Assembly: GCA_003445035.1 (NCBI GenBank)
Contig: DLVV01000024.1
Span: 35,496 to 44,362, forward strand
Direction of reading: 5' to 3'
Source of the DNA: Planctomycetaceae bacterium
Lineage (GTDB): Bacteria > Planctomycetota > Planctomycetia > Planctomycetales > Planctomycetaceae
Length of the DNA: 8,867 nucleotides
Shown here: positions 5,974 through 8,867 of the stretch, in pieces
Numbering within the stretch: position 1 is the first letter of the stretch
Layout of the letters: each line of letters starts with the position of its first letter
Program-made: the position numbers and the translations under genes
Notes under the pieces: generated by a model
Databases searched by the model: none
Told to the model about the DNA's origin: nothing
Seen by the model: only the letters and a program-made list of their open reading frames with translations

Positions 5974-7812
5974 TCAATCGAGTTCGAAGCGGGCGAGGTA
6001 TTCGTCGTTTTCGTGTTCGGTCGCGCCGGGCTGGCGGTCCTTGTGCATCACGAAGTCCTCGATCACCAGCACGTCCATGTTGGTGGCCATGAAGCACCGC
6101 CACGCCTCCTCGGGCGTGCAGACGATCGGTTCGCCTCGCACGTTGAAGCTGGTGTTGATCAGCACGGGTGACCCGGTCTGTTCCTCGAAAGCCTTCAGCA
6201 GCCGGTAGTATCTTCCGTGGCGGCGGGGATCTACGGTCTGGACCCGTGCCGAGTTGTCGACGTGGGTGATGGCCGGGACGCGGGATCGGTGGACCTTCAG
6301 TTTCTCCAGTCCCCGCGTGGCCCGATCCGATTCGGCCAACGGCAGCCGCTTGTCGGGTTTCACGTCGGCGACCAGCAGCATGTAGGGACTTTGCTCGTTG
6401 GGCCGCATTTCAAAGTACTCGTCGACACGTTCCTCCAGCACGCTGGGGGCGAAGGGTCGGAACGACTCGCGGAACTTGATCTTGAGGTTCATCACCGACT
6501 GCATGCGGGTGCTGCGGGCGTCACCGAGAATGCTGCGGCCACCCAGTGCACGGGGGCCGAATTCCATCCGTCCCTGCATCCACCCGATCACTTTTTCGTC
6601 GGCGATCAACGAGGCCACCTCGCGGCACAGTTGTTGATCGTCGTCGAACCGCTCGTAGATCGCTCCGGCATCGTCGAGGAAGCGTTGCACCTGGTCATTG
6701 GAGAATTCCGGTCCGAAGCAGCTGCCGCCCTGGTAGTCGAGTTGGTCGTGGGGACGCGGGTTGTCCAGCAACTGGTGCCAGATCAGCAGGGCCACCCCCA
6801 GCGCGCCGCCGGCGTCACCGGCGGCCGGCTGGATCCAGACCTGATCGAATGGTCCTTCGCGGAGAACCCGTCCGTTGGCGACACAGTTGAGTGCCACGCC
6901 GCCGGCCAGGCACAGGTGGTTCATGCCGGTGACTTCGTGGACGTGCCGGGCCATCCGCAGCATCGCCTCCTCGGTGACCGCCTGCACGCTGGCGGCGATG
7001 TCCATGTGGCGTTCGGTCAATGGCGATTCGGGCGTCCGCGGCGGTCCATCGAAGAGAAGGTGGAACTTCGAGGAGGTCATTGTCAGGCCCTGGCAGAAGT
7101 TGAAGTGGTCCAGTTGCAGCCTGAGCGACCCGTCGGGCCTGAGATCGACGAGGTGTTCGAGAATGCGATCGGCGTAAACCGGTTCCCCGTAGGGGGCCAG
7201 GCCCATCAACTTGTATTCGCCCGAGTTGATCCGAAAACCGCAGTAGTAGGTGAAGGCGGTGTAGAGCAGGCCCAGCGAATGCGGGTAGTGCATCTCGTGG
7301 GTCAACTCGATCCGGTTCTCCCGGCCCGTGCCGTAGCTGGCCGTGGCCCACTCGCCGACGCCGTCGACGGTCAGGATGGCCGCCTCGGGAAACGGGCTGG
7401 GGAAGAAGGCGCTGGCGGCGTGAGATTCGTGGTGTTCGGGAAAGACGATCCGCCGTCGGTACTGGCGGTCGAGACCCTTCTTGATGACCCGAGGCAGGTG
7501 CAACCTGGTGCGGAGCCAGTTGGGCAACAGCGTCAGCCAACTCTTGACCCCCCGTGGGGCGAAGGCGAGATAGGTCTCCAGCAGTCGCTCGAACTTCACC
7601 AGCGGTTTGTCGTAGAAGCCGACGTAATCGAGGTCGGCGGGAGTGAGTCCGGCTTCTGCGAGGCAGTACCCGATCGCATTTTCGGGGAAGCCGGCATCGT
7701 GTTTCCGGCGAGTGAAGCGTTCTTCCTGGGCTGCGGCCACGATCTGGCCATCGACGATCAGCGCGGCGGCCGAGTCGTGGTAGAAGGCGGAGATGCCCAA
7801 AATCGAGGTCAT
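5974..7812 (-). CDS. Carbamoyltransferase, NodU/CmcH/TobZ (O-carbamoyltransferase) family
   Basis: This 612-residue enzyme has full family length. Such proteins use carbamoyl phosphate and ATP to form carbamoyl-adenylate and then pass the carbamoyl group to a hydroxyl of an acceptor. The N-terminal ASKHA-like domain shows ILGISAFYHDSAA, the metal-binding HxxxH in HHESHAAS (His127, His131), VDGVGEW (Asp150), NSGEYKLMGLAPYG (196-209), LAGGVALNCVANG (302-314) and PAAGDAGGALG (Asp333). The C-terminal YrdC-like domain has GRMEFGPRALGGRSILGDAR (414-433) and INTSFNVRGEPIVCTPEEA (552-570). Every motif I know for the family is intact, so it should be active. The acceptor cannot be read from sequence. 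It heads a three-gene unit with two small membrane proteins. A TTG at 7815 is a possible alternative start, but ATG at 7812 has better spacing from AGGAA. Confidence 0.93.
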   Translation of the reverse strand: MTSILGISAFYHDSAAALIVDGQIVAAAQEERFTRRKHDAGFPENAIGYCLAEAGLTPADLDYVGFYDKPLVKFERLLETYLAFAPRGVKSWLTLLPNWLRTRLHLPRVIKKGLDRQYRRRIVFPEHHESHAASAFFPSPFPEAAILTVDGVGEWATASYGTGRENRIELTHEMHYPHSLGLLYTAFTYYCGFRINSGEYKLMGLAPYGEPVYADRILEHLVDLRPDGSLRLQLDHFNFCQGLTMTSSKFHLLFDGPPRTPESPLTERHMDIAASVQAVTEEAMLRMARHVHEVTGMNHLCLAGGVALNCVANGRVLREGPFDQVWIQPAAGDAGGALGVALLIWHQLLDNPRPHDQLDYQGGSCFGPEFSNDQVQRFLDDAGAIYERFDDDQQLCREVASLIADEKVIGWMQGRMEFGPRALGGRSILGDARSTRMQSVMNLKIKFRESFRPFAPSVLEERVDEYFEMRPNEQSPYMLLVADVKPDKRLPLAESDRATRGLEKLKVHRSRVPAITHVDNSARVQTVDPRRHGRYYRLLKAFEEQTGSPVLINTSFNVRGEPIVCTPEEAWRCFMATNMDVLVIEDFVMHKDRQPGATEHENDEYLARFELD

Positions 7813-7820
7813 CAAATGAG

Positions 7821-7825
7821 TTCCT
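7821..7825 (-). promoter_or_regulatory. Ribosome binding site for the carbamoyltransferase gene
   Basis: On the minus strand AGGAA lies 8 nt before the ATG at 7812 and 5 nt before the in-frame TTG at 7815. The spacing and codon preference both favour the ATG as start. It is one of the few clear Shine-Dalgarno signals in the window. Confidence 0.6.
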
Positions 7826-7938
7826 GTTGGTCAGACGCTCGGCGCGCAGCGATCCTCCACACTACATCGTCGCCATGAGGAACCTACGATCAGCGGGATC
7901 GCGGTGTTGGAAGCCGAGGCCCTCGCTCGGTGGGACAC

Positions 7939-7953
7939 CGGTTGCTACAACCG
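7939..7953. repeat. Inverted repeat, 6-bp stem with 3-nt loop
   Basis: CGGTTG-CTA-CAACCG is a perfect 6-bp inverted repeat lying 127 to 141 bp upstream of the carbamoyltransferase start. Its right arm can instead pair in a longer structure: ACAACCGC (7947-7954) is the reverse complement of GCGGTTGT (7986-7993), and the loop between them contains the CCCGA/TCGGG hairpin. The two folds exclude each other. It could be an operator, a leader structure, or chance in GC-rich DNA. Confidence 0.35.
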
Positions 7954-8025
7954 CGCTGACTGTTCCCGACGGGGATCGGGTTGGAGCGGTTGTGGCGGCC
8001 GAGGCTCGATTCTCCGGAATCCGGA

Positions 8026-8039
8026 CACGCGGCCGCGTG
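8026..8039. repeat. Perfect 14-bp palindrome downstream of guaA
   Basis: CACGCGGCCGCGTG is its own reverse complement and sits 28 to 41 nt beyond the guaA stop codon. In RNA it could form a 5-bp stem with a GGCC loop. No T-run follows on the minus strand, so a terminator role is weak; a protein binding site or chance are alternatives. Two TCCGGA palindromes abut it at 8013-8025. Confidence 0.4.
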
Positions 8040-8066
8040 GGCCGAAGAACGCCGGCCAATTTCAGG

Positions 8067-8867
8067 CTATTCCCACTCGATCGTGCTTGGTGGCTTGGAA
8101 CTGATGTCGTAGGCCACCCGGTTGACTCCCGAGACGCCGTTGGTGATCCGGGTCGAAATTTTTTCCATGACTTCGTAGGGAAGCCGGAACCAGTCGGCGG
8201 TCATGAAATCGTCGGTCGAAACGGCGCGGACGACGATCGTGTCCTGGTAGGTCCGGTCGTCTCCCATCACTCCGACGCTCTGGACCGGCAGCAGCACGGC
8301 GAAAGCCTGCTGGATGTCGCGGTACAGTCCTGCCTCGCGCAGTTCCTCGATCACGATCGAGTCGGCGGCCCGCAGGGTTTTCAGTCGGTCTTCACTGACG
8401 GCTCCCAGGCAACGGACGGCGAGTCCGGGGCCGGGGAACGGATGTCGCCAGATCAGTTCCTCGGGCAGCCCCAATGCCTCACCCATCCGCCGCACCTCGT
8501 CCTTGAACAGGTCCCGCAGCGGTTCGATGAGTTCGAATCCCAGTTCGTCGGGCAGCCCGCCGACGTTGTGGTGGGCCTTGATCGTCGCGGCCGGTCCATC
8601 GGCGTTGGCACCCGATTCGATCACGTCGGGGTAGAGTGTTCCCTGGGCCAGGAACTCCGCGTCCGGGATCGACTCGGCTTCGTCCCGGAAGACGTCGATG
8701 AAGACCCGTCCGATGATCTTTCGCTTCTTCTGCGGATCGGTGACTCCGGCGAGTTCATCGAGAAATCGTTGCCGGGCATCGGCAACGTGCAGGTCGGTCT
8801 GGAAGTGGTCGGTGAACCGCTTCTCGACCTTCTCCGCTTCCCCCTCGCGCAGCAGGCCGTTGTCGAC
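8067..8867 (-). CDS. guaA: GMP synthase (glutamine-hydrolysing), C-terminal 266 residues, cut by the window edge
   Basis: GuaA converts XMP to GMP using ATP and glutamine in the last step of guanine nucleotide synthesis, in the cytosol. The visible part runs without interruption from [18 protein letters not shown] at the right edge through the rest of the ATP pyrophosphatase domain and the dimerisation domain. Landmarks in the fragment are IESGANADG and [11 protein letters not shown] (about 83-106), [14 protein letters not shown] (116-129), [15 protein letters not shown] (141-155), [15 protein letters not shown] and the canonical C-terminus PPSTIEWE. The glutaminase domain and the SGGVDS P-loop lie outside the window; a whole protein of about 520-530 residues is expected. 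A GTG at 8624 is internal and not a real start, because the frame continues open to the edge with conserved GuaA sequence. It ends 254 bp from the next gene and is probably not co-transcribed with it. Confidence 0.97.
   Translation of the reverse strand, partial: VDNGLLREGEAEKVEKRFTDHFQTDLHVADARQRFLDELAGVTDPQKKRKIIGRVFIDVFRDEAESIPDAEFLAQGTLYPDVIESGANADGPAATIKAHHNVGGLPDELGFELIEPLRDLFKDEVRRMGEALGLPEELIWRHPFPGPGLAVRCLGAVSEDRLKTLRAADSIVIEELREAGLYRDIQQAFAVLLPVQSVGVMGDDRTYQDTIVVRAVSTDDFMTADWFRLPYEVMEKISTRITNGVSGVNRVAYDISSKPPSTIEWE

Larger units (their letters stand above)
7813..8066. other. 254-bp intergenic spacer between guaA and the carbamoyltransferase gene
   Basis: No credible gene is present: the only long frame (minus strand, 7862-8059) needs a TTG start and gives a low-complexity Pro/Arg/Ala-rich translation. 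The spacer should hold the end of the guaA transcript and the promoter of the minus-strand trio, but I find no good sigma70-like pair. It is dense in short repeats: hairpins at 7914-7930, 7939-7953, 7965-7980 and 8008-8021, tandem TCCGGA (8013-8018 and 8020-8025), a direct repeat GCCGAGGC (7913-7920 and 7998-8005) and a palindrome at 8026-8039. Confidence 0.6.

Noticed and set aside
5188..7812. Interpretation of the minus-strand trio as part of a saxitoxin pathway.
   Set aside because: None of the core saxitoxin genes is present, and the carbamoyltransferase plus SxtJ plus DUF5989 set is widespread outside toxin producers.
7813..7815. TTG at 7815 as the carbamoyltransferase start.
   Set aside because: It would place the AGGAA site only 5 nt away; the adjacent ATG at 7812 has 8-nt spacing and gives the usual N-terminus of the family.
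6217..7878. A 553-codon plus-strand open frame lying opposite the carbamoyltransferase gene.
   Set aside because: It is the mirror of a high-GC gene whose minus-strand frame has every family motif; the plus-strand translation matches no family I recognise and has a Gly/Val/Gln/His-rich composition typical of antisense shadows.
7862..8059. A 65-codon minus-strand open frame in the spacer after guaA.
   Set aside because: It needs a TTG start, has low-complexity Pro/Arg/Ala content, no ribosome binding site, and overlaps the palindrome cluster.
1..8867. Mobile elements, CRISPR arrays, tRNA or rRNA genes.
   Set aside because: No transposase or integrase motifs, regularly spaced repeats or recognisable tRNA/rRNA sequence were seen by eye on either strand.

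Overview
The window is high-GC bacterial chromosome with tightly packed genes and no sign of mobile DNA. It suits a planctomycete or a related PVC-type bacterium. That placement rests on gene content and weak Shine-Dalgarno signals, not on a phylogenetic marker: the only housekeeping gene is a partial guaA. There are two blocks that converge near position 5160, plus the 3' end of guaA at the right edge.

Plus-strand block (293-5136): five genes in what looks like one operon. In order they encode a FabF-type beta-ketoacyl-ACP synthase, a stand-alone acyl carrier protein, two different phytoene-desaturase-type FAD oxidoreductases, and a FabZ-type 3-hydroxyacyl-ACP dehydratase. Gaps are 27, 28 and 2 nt, and the last junction overlaps by 1 nt (TGATG). 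The set can condense, carry, dehydrate and then oxidise or isomerise an acyl chain. It lacks its own ketoreductase, enoyl reductase, acyltransferase and thioesterase, so it must borrow these from primary fatty acid synthesis. The likely product is an unusual unsaturated or polyene-type acyl chain held on the dedicated ACP. This is the best candidate here for an undescribed system. It resembles the FabF/ACP/FabZ plus phytoene-desaturase-like gene sets proposed for ladderane lipids in anammox planctomycetes.

Minus-strand block (5188-7812): a NodU/CmcH/TobZ-type carbamoyltransferase, then a three-segment SxtJ-family membrane protein, then a DUF5989 single-span membrane protein carrying an unusual acidic N-terminal extension. 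The trio matches the O-carbamoyltransferase plus small membrane protein arrangement known from saxitoxin clusters (SxtI/J/K) and from many bacteria that make no toxin. It probably carbamoylates a hydroxyl group on a metabolite, lipid or glycan near the membrane. Any link between the two blocks is speculative.

Right edge (8067-8867, minus): the C-terminal half of GMP synthase. The 254-bp spacer between it and the carbamoyltransferase holds several short palindromes and hairpins and no credible gene. The first 292 bp are a non-coding leader of the plus-strand operon with no convincing promoter.
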